Assembly: GCA_022496205.1 (NCBI GenBank)
Contig: WTXD01000157.1
Coordinates: forward strand, 1 to 24,794
Origin: Gloeopeniophorella convolvens
Lineage: Eukaryota > Basidiomycota > Agaricomycetes > Russulales
Direction: 5' to 3'
Length of the DNA: 24,794 nt
Part shown: piece after piece, positions 1-10,500 of the stretch
Layout of the letters: each line of letters begins with the position of its first letter
How positions within the stretch are numbered: position 1 is the stretch's first letter
Program-made: the position numbers and the translations under genes
The notes under the pieces: generated by a model
The model's input: only the letters and a program-made list of their open reading frames with translations
Told to the model about the DNA's origin: nothing
Database searches by the model: none

Positions 1-799
1 ACATCCGGCTTTCTTCCAACGTGAGTCGGTCGAGTCGCTTCACGACGTCTTCGATCTTCCTCGATCCCAGTAGTTTCTTCCCGAACGCCCCTATATCGCT
101 GAGGTCATTGACGAGTTGCAGCTAGGTGGGCTGTCACTTACTAAGCCGACCCTGCTTCATCTCCTTCGTTGCAAGCCCGAGGATATCGAGCAACCCTATC
201 ATCAGTTTGACGATGATTTCGGTCATAGAAGGGATTAGCTCCACAAGCGCATAGATCTTGACGCGCTCGAGAAAGCGACCCATTGTGTCAAAGAGGTCGA
301 CGAGAGAGTCGTAGCTCTCTGAAACACCCTTGGATGCCTGCAATCTAGTTGCTACAGAGATCTTTAGAGGGCATGTTGTCGAAGGACTCACCCTGAGAAG
401 GAGACCAACTCCCGTGCAGACAAACTTCGCAGGCTTGAATGCCTAGTAAACCTACATTTGAACATCTGTGCTCGAAGGAATGGGCCTGAAACGTACTTCA
501 CCGAGAGTGTTGCCGAGACCATCGTTGAGAACCAACATGGTGTCCACCAGCGGTTTGAGCTTGGTCACCAGAAGTTGCGTTGCCCGATCGCCCTTCCGGT
601 ATTCGCCAAACGCCCGTGCTTGCTCTTTGACCGCATCGGTGACACTTTCCACAGACTTGCAGGACTGAAGTCTATCGTAGAGTGGATGGGACGCCAGGTC
701 TGTGCCAGTATGTTCGCGGTACTCCTTCAAGGCAGCCTCGAAGAGCGACCTGAAGCGCGACGATTCGGATGGGGGGATCATATTAGATGTGGAACTCAT
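1..799 (-). CDS. Goodbye-domain STAND (NLR-like) receptor, N-terminal part, runs off the window
   Basis: Four exons join cleanly on the minus strand: 799-497, 442-392, 337-142 and 90 to the left edge, with introns of 54, 54 and 51 nt, all GT..AG and frame-keeping. The start is the ATG at 799 (MSSTSN...). About 212 residues are visible. Recognisable pieces are the helical block around EYREHTGTDLASHPLYDRL, then FKPAKF in exon 2, YDSLVDLFDTMGRFLERVKIY in exon 3 and KIEDVVKRLDRLTLEESRM in exon 4. From family knowledge this is the fungal STAND N-terminal Goodbye domain, normally followed by a NACHT NTPase and WD40, TPR or ankyrin repeats, which lie outside the window. Such proteins are cytosolic receptors linked to non-self recognition. 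No stop or frameshift is seen, so this part appears intact. The sensor domain is unknown. Confidence 0.8.
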
Positions 800-811
800 T
801 CTGGCTGTCCA

Positions 812-827
812 GGGGGGGGGGGGGGGG
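812..827. repeat. 16-base G homopolymer in the 5' leader of the Goodbye gene
   Basis: Sixteen consecutive G on the plus strand, read as C16 on the transcribed strand, ending 12 bases before the ATG at 799. It may lie in the leader or core promoter. Homopolymers this long are length-unstable and hard to sequence. Confidence 0.9.
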
Positions 828-934
828 CCGTGTGGTGGTATGTTGGAGAGTTGCTGTAGCTCACGGACGACTCCAAGGGTCAACCAAGGATAGTGAAGAC
901 ACGCAGCTTGTGCATGGCACAGACAACACAACAT

Positions 935-1439
935 GCCTTCCTGTCAACGAGGGCGGTGCAGCGCCCGAGGCAGTGGCGTGTCAGACCATTAATGTCACGT
1001 TGAACGAGTCGTGAGGACTGCTGTGAGGGCACCGCTTGCCACCACCCTCGACTTCAATCTGGCAGCTGGCTTGTACGGGGGCCGGCACGTGTGAGTCCTT
1101 GAAGTAACGTCGAAGGGATAGTAGGCCAGATATCGAGATGGCGTGGCCATGACCGACATGATTAGCGAGGTCCTAGAGAGATGACGGCGCCGTACTTAGT
1201 GTCATCCTTTCTTGCGTCAAAAAAGTACAATTGAAGATCCAGAAGGCGATGCACAGCTTCGATGCGCGGAGCGCAGTGCGAGCTGCATTACATAAAACCC
1301 CGCCTACATCATCACGCGGCCTCGTCACAATCGTGCTGCTGTGCTAGTCTCATTCGCCGACCGCAGAAGACAGCCATCGTCTTGCGGTCTTGCGACGGAC
1401 AAGAACCGGAGTGTGCAGATAAATCTGGTGATTCGCCGC
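935..1439. other. Intergenic, no gene recognised
   Basis: Between the divergent Goodbye gene and the sedolisin relic. Only short ORFs without family features are present. It presumably holds the Goodbye gene's promoter, but no clear TATA or CT block can be defended. Confidence 0.4.
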
Positions 1440-3082
1440 ACTTTTTACCCCTCGCTGCGCTCTCTGGCGCGTCAGGCCTTCAGACCTTCAGCTTCGGGAC
1501 CCAGGTGAAGCACGCGTGGGCAGACATGCCCGAACTGCCAGAAGCTCCACCACCACCTCCCGACATTATTTTTCCGTGCGCTCGCACGCGTACAGCATCC
1601 CATGGCATGAGAAGTGCGTCCTCTATCCTGTACATCTACATCTTAGTTGATGTGGGTGTGCACCGGCAATAGTTCGGCCAGCACCTCTCCAAGGCGGACG
1701 TGCGCGTGACGCCGCGTGCCGACATCAATGCTCACGCTTATGGACGACTGGCTTGCGCTCCTCGCGGTCCCCGCCGCAAAGTCCTGCTCCTGTGCAGCGG
1801 CGTGTAGCTCACACTTACGCGCGTGTCCGTGCGCACAGCCTACGCGCTGCGCTGCGCTGTCTTCCGCAACCACGAGACGGGCGACACGTGCCTGCACACG
1901 ACGACATACAGCTTGCGCTCCGTGCTGCACATCCAATTGTACTCCGTCGCTCGCACCGTGCACCGCGTGACGTCGCACCTGCGTCCCGCCGCTGAGCGAC
2001 CTAACCTCGCAACATCCCCGATTCGACCGCACCGTCGAGCATTGCGCGCACCCCCGCGCGTTGTACGGCACCTTCACGTACGTCATGCAGGTCAACGCTG
2101 ATGGGAACGATCAGAGTGACCAGGGCGTATTGGAGGTATGCGAATTAATCGACATCCGGTATGTGGAAGTGGGCTCCCTCCCGACGCCGAACGTGTACTT
2201 CAACACAGACACGAACCGCAAGCAAGTCGTCCAGAGCACCCCAGCCTCTTGTGCGCCCTCCCTGATCTCCGCCGCGCACTCGCCACTGACTAATCCTTGG
2301 CGCGTGCAGGCCCGTCCATGACGGCCGTCGGCGGCTTGACCTGGCTCGATCTGGCTCGACGCGCCTCAACTCCGGGCCGCATCGAACCTGAGCCGCGGCG
2401 GCTTCTCAAACTACATTGCACGCCCGAGCGCAGTACAAGGACGCAGCCGTGGCAGCCTTCCTGCAGATGAATGATGGAAGCAAGGATTCGGAGCTCTTCA
2501 AGTGCGTATCGTCGTTCCATCCACGCTTGCAGCTCAATGACAGTCAGGCGTTAAAAGTTGATGAGTGGGGAGTCTGCACATCACGACGGGCTGCCACGGG
2601 TCCCCCGACATCGCCACGCAGGCGGGGAGCCTTCAGATCGGTCGCCGTCGCAGCGTCGACAATACGAGCAGGGCCCTGCTCCCCGCACGCATTCCGAGCA
2701 GCTGACGGATCGCGCGCATGCGCGTGGCGGACAGCGGTGGGGGTAATCTCGGTGTTGAGCGACTTCCTCACCACGCAGGGCAAGCCGCCGCTCGGCTCCC
2801 TCGATCCGCTGCTGTACAACACGGGTATGGCGGGCCTGAACGATATCACGCTCAGGACGAACCCGGGCTGCAGCACGCAGGGCTTCTCAGCGGCCAAGAG
2901 GTAGGACCTGGTGCGTGTTTCTTGCGCGTGTTGGTGCTGCGGCGGGTGCTGATTCGGGCTCATTGCAGGTTACGGGGCTTGAGACGCCTGATTTTGGGAA
3001 GATGCAGGCGATTGTTGTGTGGATGGGCTTCCTTGGTGGCGCTGATGATGGGTCGTTGACGGGGGCTCGCAATGGAAACTGA
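1440..3082 (+). pseudogene. Decayed sedolisin-type tripeptidyl-peptidase (peptidase S53)
   Basis: Sedolisins are secreted acid serine-carboxyl peptidases with a kumamolisin-type propeptide. Pieces appear in family order on the plus strand but in changing frames. Propeptide: VKHAWADMPEL near 1510, FGQHLSKADV near 1675, VFRNHETGDTCLHTTTYSL near 1855-1915. Start of the catalytic domain: PTPNVYFNTDTN near 2185. Middle: NLSRGGFSNYIARP, then AQYKDAAVAAFLQ in another frame (2390-2467). C-terminal part: ISVLSDFLTTQGKPPLG (2745-2796), LYNTGMAGLNDIT, NPGC and GFSAAK. A 58-nt intron (2911-2968) leads to VTGLETPDFGKMQ and a stop at 3080-3082. In the usual G-W-D-P segment the Trp codon is TAG (2902-2904), a direct nonsense change. 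The GTSAS catalytic-serine motif expected just before ISVLSDFL is not readable. The gene is dead on several counts. Confidence 0.75.
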
Positions 3083-3822
3083 ACAAAATTGGTGTGATTA
3101 TGTGTATATTGAACGCGCAGCCCATGCGCTATGCACATTGTGAGCGAGAATTCTCGCGCGCCGGCTCTTTTTTCGTCCGACGCGCGTCCTCCTACTCTCG
3201 GAGTGAATTCAATGTTTTACTGCACCTGATGATGCAACGCAAGGCGCGAGTCGTGACAGCAGTGGAAGCACCGGAACCCCTGCCTATCCTCATCCTACAA
3301 ACTCTCACGGCCCCGAGGCTTACTGGACCCCCGTCCCCAGCGCCAGTCGCGGTTGTCTATCATACCATCCCGAATTATCCCAGTTTCTAACGGGGTACAT
3401 GCTTGCCATCCTCAGCGCAGAAGAGATTCGGTCACGACAAACGTTAAGTAGGCAGGAGCGGTCTGTGCTATTTATGTCAGGTATCGAGCGCTCGCCGCTG
3501 CCGAAGCACTCGTGTCCAATTCTTCGACCGACTATAGCCAAGCGGCCTGCAAGTCATCGCGTGTACTCCCACCGTCGCATATACCTGCTGTAGGTCACAA
3601 CCTTCGGCTCTCCTTTGCCCTCCAAACACCAGGAAGTCTACATTCCTCATATGATCTACGCTCGCAGCACCGTACTGGAGAAGGAAATGCCGAGCGTCGA
3701 ACAAACAGTGCATTCGTGAGTGGGATTCAACCTCGGCATACATACAATAGGACTTACCAGTTCACCATCTGCGGTGATCACCAGCGCTGCCCAACTGTTC
3801 TCGGTGAACCCAGAGTCGTAAG
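3083..3822. other. No assignable gene
   Basis: Short ORFs on both strands, none with recognisable motifs. It could include promoter or first-exon remains of the NLR relic that follows, but nothing demonstrates this. Confidence 0.4.
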
Positions 3823-4300
3823 TTGGAGAGGCTTGCTGCAACGTCCGAGTTTGAACCATCACCGAACAGTGCCCATCATGATACCGGTCAGCCGTCAGCA
3901 GCAAGTACAACGCAGGCGCGTGATGATACACCTTTGAGGGTGACGCTTCGCGGTGAACATTCGAACACCAATCATCCTAAACAGCCACGGAGACTCAACT
4001 CCGTGTCTACCTGCGGATCTACAAGCTCATGGTCTGAAATACCAAGACAGGACGTATACTGGGCGTTTTCAGTCCGTCGGCAGGGCGAAACGGATCTTCG
4101 GCAGGAGATCACGATTCTTCGTCACTACAACTAACAGGGAGAACCGGCAGGAGACCGCAGCCATCAAGAGCAAGCGCGCGGGTTCGTGGAGTCACGGCGT
4201 CGGTCACATTTTCCCCGAATGGACGCTGTATTGCCTCGCGCTCGAGGGCGGGGCGGTCCGCGTTTGGTAACTTGAGACAGGAGAGGTGGTCGGAGACCCA
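3823..4300 (+). pseudogene. Internally deleted NLR relic: C2 exon joined to a WD40 repeat
   Basis: At 4095-4180 the plus strand reads IFGRRSRFFVTTTN...ET...IKSK, which lines up with PFSKKRYFFVTATD...ET...VRSK in the C2 exon of the intact receptor at 7811-7991. Just upstream, LRVYLRIYKLMV matches IRLQVIRLDGLIHL of that receptor. Immediately after, 4190-4296 reads SVTFSPNGRCIAS (frame interrupted) and then LETGEVVGDP, one WD40 repeat like those at 11467-13182. The NACHT domain and almost all WD repeats are missing, and the repeat runs into a copy of the receptor's 3' flank. A disordered, Ser/Thr/His-rich stretch from 3823 may be the old N-terminus. Stops and frame changes rule out a product. 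It is best explained as an old paralogue collapsed by internal deletions. Confidence 0.62.
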
Positions 4301-4307
4301 TATTAGC

Positions 4308-4595
4308 GCTATGTTTATTGATCGCGTGCGACTAATACAAGTAGGAGTATTCTATTCTGAGTAGTGGTGCCTTTACTGGCTAAATACATTGATAAACATC
4401 GCAATTCGACGTTGAAAGGAACATACCTCGTCCACAATGTCAATTAATCTCACCATGTAACAGATGTGAGCAAGACGGATTTATGGCTGTGCTCTAAACG
4501 CCGCCAAGAATTGCAGTCTTTCACCTTGATAAGGGGAACGTGCGTCCATGCTGCGCAGTAGTACGAGCGTCATTATTATAGAGGACGGCCAGTGG
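4308..4595 (+). repeat. Diverged copy of the NLR 3' flank (partner at 13578-13830)
   Basis: Shared blocks occur in the same order in both places: agcgctatg...ttattgat, agtattctatt/ggtattctatt, ctttactgg, acattgataaacatcgcaa/acattgataagcatcgcaa, cgttgaaagga, tctcaccatg, gtgagca/agtgagca, and a ggaacg(t/c)gc block. Spacing is close to constant apart from small indels. The two copies are about 9.3 kb apart in direct orientation and each follows a WD40-coding end. Confidence 0.75.
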
Positions 4596-4999
4596 GTGAG
4601 CATTCCATGAACTGGCGACGTGTGTGGTGACCGGTGGTGAGGACCACGAGAGAGAGGTCGTTGATAGACCCCTGGGCGACCCGTCAACTCGGTGGAACTG
4701 GAGCCTCGGCGGTAGCAAAAAGCAGTAAAAAGCCCGCTGTGACGCCCACGTGTTACCAACCTACCGGAGTCTGGCGCTGGATGTGCCTGTATGCAGGCCG
4801 AAAACAGTGGAAAACGCCATACCTTGCCACACCGCGAGGCCCGCAATGCCGTTGGAATACGGTATCACAAACAGGGGGTGTCAGTGAGGCTCGCGCGGAG
4901 AACCACCCCATCCCCGCACCTTACGTCCAGCGGCTACGCCGCCTCCACCATGCTATAAGATGGGTATAAGAGGTACCCTATATCAACGTGAGCCTGGTG
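4596..4999. other. No assignable gene
   Basis: Similarity to the NLR 3' flank fades at about 4595. Open frames on both strands carry no motif I recognise. Confidence 0.35.
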
Positions 5000-5440
5000 C
5001 GCTGCAGTCAAAAGTCACCCGGCCGCGTCGCCTTCGCGCCCGCCACCTGCAAACCCGCACACACATAGATCAGTGGTGTGAGAGGGACATAGGAGGAAAG
5101 GGGCGCACCCGGAGGTTGCACTGCGTTGTCTCACCCGGTGCGAGCACGCTGAAACGCAGGTAGCGCGGGTCCCGCGCGACTGTGCAGCTCATCCCACAGA
5201 GCAGCGTGACGTTCAGCAGCACTGCATACACCCCGTCCTCGCGCATCGCTGCCGCGTCGCCGGATGAGCGTGCCGCACAAAAGACCGAGTGAGAGGGACG
5301 CACCGAGCCGCGCGCCGGCGGTCGAGTCGCAGCACGCCCGTGCCGCACTCCTTTCACTGGTTCTGCGCGGAGAGCACGTACGGCTTCCCGCGCACGCTGC
5401 GCGCCGTCTCGTCTCCTCCTCCCCGGTGAGCACTGCCGAA
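5000..5440 (-). CDS. Possible 3' exons of an unrecognised protein
   Basis: Three minus-strand segments join in one frame through two plausible introns. The first runs from GTGCGT near 5311 to CAG near 5254. The second runs from GTGCGC near 5120 to GCAG near 5059, with a CTGAT branch-like site. The joined frame includes the hydrophobic segment VYAVLLNVTLLCGMS, then RDPRYLRFSVLAPGETTQ, AGAKATRPGDF and a stop near 5030. This reads like a genuine C-terminus but I do not recognise the family. It lies on the same strand downstream of the histidine-kinase relic and could be a separate gene or later exons of a rearranged one. Upstream exons cannot be followed in the GC-rich stretch 5440-5880. Confidence 0.3.
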
Positions 5441-5879
5441 TCGCTAGCACCTCGACAAACAACGCAACGGCGACACGCACCCTCCTGCTCATTCCACTTG
5501 CCCTGCGCGGCCGGCGGCGGGGGCTGCGGCGGCGTCTCGACCGGCTTGCGGACCCCTCCTCGGGCATCACGGGGAGCGCGAGCGCATCCCCGATCGTGCG
5601 CTTAATCACCGCGCGCCACGCGTCCGCCTTTGAACCAGCCCGCCTATCCGTCCGGTCAGCAGCGGGGTATATGCGTGGCAAGAGCGCGCGGCGCACCTCG
5701 CTCCATGAGGCTCTGCATCGCCGAGCCGGACCCGCCCAGCGCGCACGTCGCGTTGCCCATTGGCCCCGCGGCGAGATGTGCGCTCGCGCCCGCGCGCAGC
5801 ACCGCCGAGGCCGGCGGCGGCAGCAGCGGTGGCTACGGCGGCAGCGCGATGGCCTTGGAATCGACGCCCAGTGCTGGCG

Positions 5880-6860
5880 GCGTGCATCAGCAGTACACGC
5901 GCAAGAAAGGCGGGAGACGACGCACGGTGCTCGACCCGCGCCCGACGCGCGACGACACGCCGAGGCGCCCGCCAGAGTGCTTCACGATCTGGCACACGAG
6001 CACGAGGTCAAGGACGGTACCCTTGCCGCCCTGCTGCCTGCTCTGCTCCGTCAGGTTGAATGCGGCGATGCGCGGCGCGTCGGTGACGAGAACCTGAGGA
6101 AGGTGGTGGAACAGGGAGGGGGTGGAGGAGGAAGGGAAAGGGGAGGGTGAGAGGATGGAGAAGAGAGGGACGGATGCACACACAGAAGGGCTTCGACTCG
6201 ACCATCTCCTTGGGCGGGATGCCGTACCCAGTGTCGCCCACCTCGATGCACAGGATGATTCACTCGCGCGGCGGCGGGTGCCGGTTGTTGTGCCGGTCGA
6301 GCTCGTGCGCGCTCAGGCGTGCGCTGCCCTCGCTGGCGTCCTCCTTCTCACACTCAGGCGTGTGCTCGTCGCCGGCGTGCTCACACGCCTTCTCAACGGG
6401 CACCTCGTCAGGATGCTCGTACGCCATGTCCTAGCCACGAGCTCGCTGCGCTCGCGCACTTTCAACTTGTCGTCCCGAGCCGGCGCCATCCAGACCCTCG
6501 CCCTCGCATGTACACTCTGGCAGCACCAGCCGCCTCGCAATGCCGGCGTAAACTTGCACACGCTGTTCGCGAGGTTCGTGGTGATTTGCGTCAGGCGTGT
6601 CTCGTCGCCGACCACGAGCGCGTCGCTGGCGCCACCCGATCACGCGTGGGGCGGCGCGCAACCTGCGGGCGCATCGGCGGGCAGGGCGAGAGTGGGAGAA
6701 GCAGGGACGCACCCGTAGTCGATGCACGGATCGACATCCGTTACGAGCTCGAGCTGGCGTGCGTTCGTCGCAAGGTGTAGCGGCATCAACAGGCTGCGAA
6801 CCACCTGATGGAACGCATACGGGCGTGCGACTGATTCGAAGTGCCCGCTGTTCATCCGGT
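5880..6860 (-). pseudogene. Decayed (hybrid-type) histidine kinase, ATPase domain
   Basis: Read on the minus strand from 6860, the pieces follow the order of a histidine-kinase HATPase_c domain. First comes FHQVVRSLLMPLHLATNARQ (about 6810-6750) with CIDYG. Then VGDETRLTQITTNLANSVCK (N box, about 6610-6550). Then DTGYGIPPKEMVESKPF (G1 box, about 6237-6185). A pyrimidine-rich intron of about 88 nt follows, then GGKGTVLDLVLV (altered G2 box) and SGGRLGVSSRVGRGS (about 6040-5940). The usual GKGTGLGLA is degraded to GKGTVLDLV. The phospho-accepting His motif should lie upstream (beyond 6860) and the receiver domain downstream; neither is readable. Several frame changes separate the blocks although intron borders survive. 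From family knowledge such proteins sense stress and pass phosphate to the HOG pathway. Function here is unlikely. Confidence 0.7.
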
Positions 6861-7435
6861 TGCCACCCTCGTCACGTCATCGTCGACACCCTACTCTGAC
6901 TCCTACGATGCTGGGGACGGATCTCGAGTACAAGATAAGCACAGCGCTGAGGGATGGACAGAGTAGGGTGGAGCGGGACGGGGTTGGAAGGGCTAGTGGG
7001 ATTACAGGAGCTACAGAAGTTAACGTTACAGAAGGGACGCACCCTTGGACATCACACTGAGGCTGCCCTTGAGTGCCTTCAACTCGTTATCCTGCGCGCG
7101 CGGGACAACGCTCACCGCCTCTGCATGTTCTGCACCGTGAGCACCGCGCACAGGCGGTCAGCTGAGCGTCCCGACAGGACTGGGGGAAGGAGGAGAGTAC
7201 GTACGCGTCGTGTTGAGCGGGACGCGGACCTGTGTGGCGCGCGTCAGCTCAGCCAGCGCCAAACTCCACATTGATGCTTCCGAGTGCTTCTGTCACTCTG
7301 CGGCCTCACCGGTTCATCGGCCACCAATCGGTGACCCTTCTCAGTTGCCTGTGAGATTTGGGTCATGGCGATGCGACTGTCGTTGCTGCCTCGCGCCGTC
7401 CATAGCTTAGACTGCAAGGATCCTAGGACATCACT
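6861..7435. other. Divergent region between histidine-kinase relic and NLR, no gene recognised
   Basis: This should hold the 5' part of the histidine kinase on the minus strand, but no H-box could be read. On the plus strand it leads into the NLR promoter. Confidence 0.35.
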
Positions 7436-7439
7436 GCAT

Positions 7440-7511
7440 CCTCCTCTCGTCCTTTCCTACAGCCTCAAGCTCAAGTCCCTAACATCCCATTCCAACGCCT
7501 TCTTTTCCTCC
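7440..7511 (+). promoter_or_regulatory. Pyrimidine-rich block upstream of the NLR start
   Basis: A strongly C/T-rich stretch ends about 57 bases before the proposed ATG at 7569, with an A-rich tctaaaaaccc just after it (near 7520). CT blocks before the start are common in fungal core promoters. No transcript evidence is available. Confidence 0.3.
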
Positions 7512-7568
7512 GAGAGACATCTAAAAACCCTTCGTTGAGTCAGTATCAGTGGAACGCGTCCGTGGAAA

Positions 7569-10500
7569 ATGTCCAGGGCCGAGCACGCGTCGACTTTGTG
7601 AGTAGGATCCTGGTGTTAGTGTCTCTGTTTCTGACCAGCTGCCTCCGCGCATCCTTTCTCGCTCTAGTCAACCGGCTTCTCACCATCCTGGTCATCTGCC
7701 GCATGCAGCTGCCCCGCAACCACTTCACACCATCCGGTTGCAAGGTGCGTCGTTGTGTCCAATACAGCCAGGATGGTAGTGTAAGCGCATAATATCTCCC
7801 CTTCCCTTAGTCATACGGCTGGATGGTCTAATCCACTTAAACATCGCACATACTTGGAGGACGAAACTCAAGCCGTTTAGCAAAAAGCGATACTTCTTCG
7901 TTACTGCAACAGATGGGTCCACAACGCTGGAAACTAACGTTGTCCGGAGCAAGGATGGATCAGTCATGTGGGATCAGTGGATCGGCGATTTGTGAGTTGG
8001 TTCTAGTGACCCTTCGCATGTCGTCGTTTACAAACAACTTCCCGGTGTCCTAGTTCATTGAAGGCGCCTTCAAGTCTCTCACTGCGCCTGTTTATGGGAA
8101 AGAAGCCCGGAAAGGGTAGCCCCTTAGCCGTGCTTGAACTGCCTTTCGAGTCGTTGGGTCGGAATTCCCTTCAAAGTGAGTCTTCACGCTGGGGTTTTCT
8201 TTTTTGTGGCTGAACATCCTCTGTTGCAGACTTTGATCTCGTCCCTAGTGATCACACTTCGGGGGGGTCGGGGCAACGGGCAACCCTACGCATGGCGATT
8301 GAAGCGTTCGTTACGCCAACGGAGGCGATCAGCTCTCTGCTTGTCTCAGATCCAACGCAAGTCGACGATATCCCCGCCGCAGACAGTGTTCCACCGAGGC
8401 CACCCCCGAACGCGAAGTCAAAGACACCGGACCCGAACGATCTGACGGCGGGCGGCGAGTCTGCCAACGATGACGACGTCGAAGCGATGTCGATTGGAGC
8501 ACCCGTTACGCCACCGGAGGTGATCAGCTCCCCACTTGTCACGTCTTCAATACAAGTCGACAATATCACCGCGGACAGCGTTCCACCGAGGTCACGCCCA
8601 ACAACGAACTCCGTGGACCCGCACGCCGTTACAAAAGCTCGACACCACATGCGCCTCGCTGACACAACGGGTTGGGGCAACACTGACAGCGGCAGCTATG
8701 GAGCTTGTGGACCAAGCGCCGGATGCCTTCGGTCGGGCCACGGAGCTGTATACTACTTGGGAGGTTGTGGTCGATAAGATGAAGTGGGTTGCGAAGATCA
8801 CTGAGCAGATCGCAGAGGTACGTCGGCCATCCACATGGCCGCGACCATGCAAACCCTTATCGCTCATTATAGATTCATCCATATGCGAAGATGGCTTGGA
8901 GCATCCTCTCATTTATCCCCAAGGTGTGCATGTTAGCTTGATTTCATCACCGGGATGCGAGTCTTACTTCTGTGATGCGTGAAGACTATTTCGAACCAGA
9001 CGCAGCGCGATCGCAGCATCAGGGATCTTCTTCAAGTCATCCATGATGCGTTCGACATCGCGCAGGTGGCAAGCGCCTTGCAAACTGTCAGATCAGGGTC
9101 GAAGCAGCTACAAGTTTTAGGGGCCATGTTACAACACGTTTGTGACTGTGGCGACTTCATCCAATCATACGCGAGGGCAGAGAGGTTTTGTGCGTCTCGC
9201 ATAGGCTCAATTGTCAATCTCTTGGCTGACGTACTCTTGGTATCTACAGGGGAGCGACTATTGAGAAACGTCGCGCGGGAGGTCGATCAGAAGATCGATC
9301 GTTATCGTGACACCTTGATAGGCCTACGGGACCAATTTCTGCGCCTCATGGGCACCGCCTCTGGGGTCGCTGTGCAAGAGATTAAAGGCGATGTAAAAGC
9401 GATGTCTGTCAAGTTCAGTCGTATTTCCAGCCAATTCGAGGAGCTTTTGAACGAAGTAGCGGATCTTGGTGCGCGCGGCTCAATACCATATCCCCGTGCT
9501 CAGCTCACGTCTCATACAGCCGTGGAAGCCAAGATAACGCAGCTACCATATCAATCGGGCTCAGGCTATGGGCGGAACAAGGGCTGCCTTCCGAGGACGC
9601 GGGAAGCATTCCTGGAGCACATCACCGAATGGGTCAACGATCCCGAGTCCACTCGCACCCTCGTATTGTTCGGGCAAGCTGGCACGGGGAAGTCATCCAT
9701 CGCTCACGAGGTGGCACGCCGGTTCGACGACATCGGCCGTCTCAGCTCTTCCTTCATCTTTGTCCGTGGGGAGCGAACCAAGAAAAACGCATATAAGCTC
9801 TTCACGACGCTCGCTCGCGACCTGTCGGACCGTTACCCATCTTTCAAAGTGGCCCTAGGGAACGCGATCAAGGACAACACGGCTCTCCGCCATTCCAAGG
9901 ACTACGGGACGCTCTTCGAATCGTTGCTGCGGAGGCCACTCAGTGACCTAAACATTCTCCGCCCGATTCTGGTCGTGATCGACGCACTTGATGAGAGTGG
10001 GGACGTATCTGACGACCGGGGGTTACATCAATTCCTCGCCGACCATGCCTCCGAGCTTCCATCGAATTTCCGCATCCTCGTAACTTCCCGTCCAGAGAGC
10101 GACGTCGTTCGAGCATTCGATAAAAGTTCGTCTACGCAGCACATATATATGAACGACTCCAAACTCTCCGCGTCCACGGACAACGACATACTTGCCTACT
10201 GTGAGAAAAACCTCCCGGAGGGTGCTCGCCGCGATGCCGAGGATCTGGCAAAGAAGGCAGAGGGCCTGTTTCAGTGGGCTGCTGCCGCTTGCGCTTACAT
10301 CAAGCGGCCTCCCAATGGTCTCAGTATGAAGGTGTGTATACGCCGCCTCTTGAATATCGACCCTGGAGATAGACACGCCAACCCCTTGGATGAACTCTAC
10401 CGCTCCATTTTGAAGTCGTGCTTCGATCTCGACGATTCCCATATTGAGCAGCATTATCAGTCCATAATGGGACAGTTCCTCACCGCATTCGAGCCACTCT

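Noticed and set aside
452..934. Extending the Goodbye protein upstream to the first Met of its frame at 934
   Set aside because: The added 45 residues translate the poly-C tract as a proline run and do not resemble the family. The Met at 799 fits the expected N-terminus.
458..1014. Plus-strand frames opposite the Goodbye exons
   Set aside because: Shadows of the minus-strand exons; poly-Gly is created by the G16 tract.
4634..5163. Plus-strand ORFs between the NLR relic and the unknown minus-strand exons
   Set aside because: No motif, no consistent splice pattern, and composition like non-coding DNA.
5070..5696. Single 208-codon minus-strand protein or histidine-kinase receiver domain
   Set aside because: The upstream half is Arg/Ala-rich low-complexity read-through, and no phospho-acceptor Asp or receiver motif could be identified. 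Only the spliced 3' part is plausible.
8640..8700. Short intron that would repair the NLR exon 5 frame
   Set aside because: Candidate GT..AG pairs are 19-25 nt, too short for this gene's 52-70 nt introns, or give the wrong phase.
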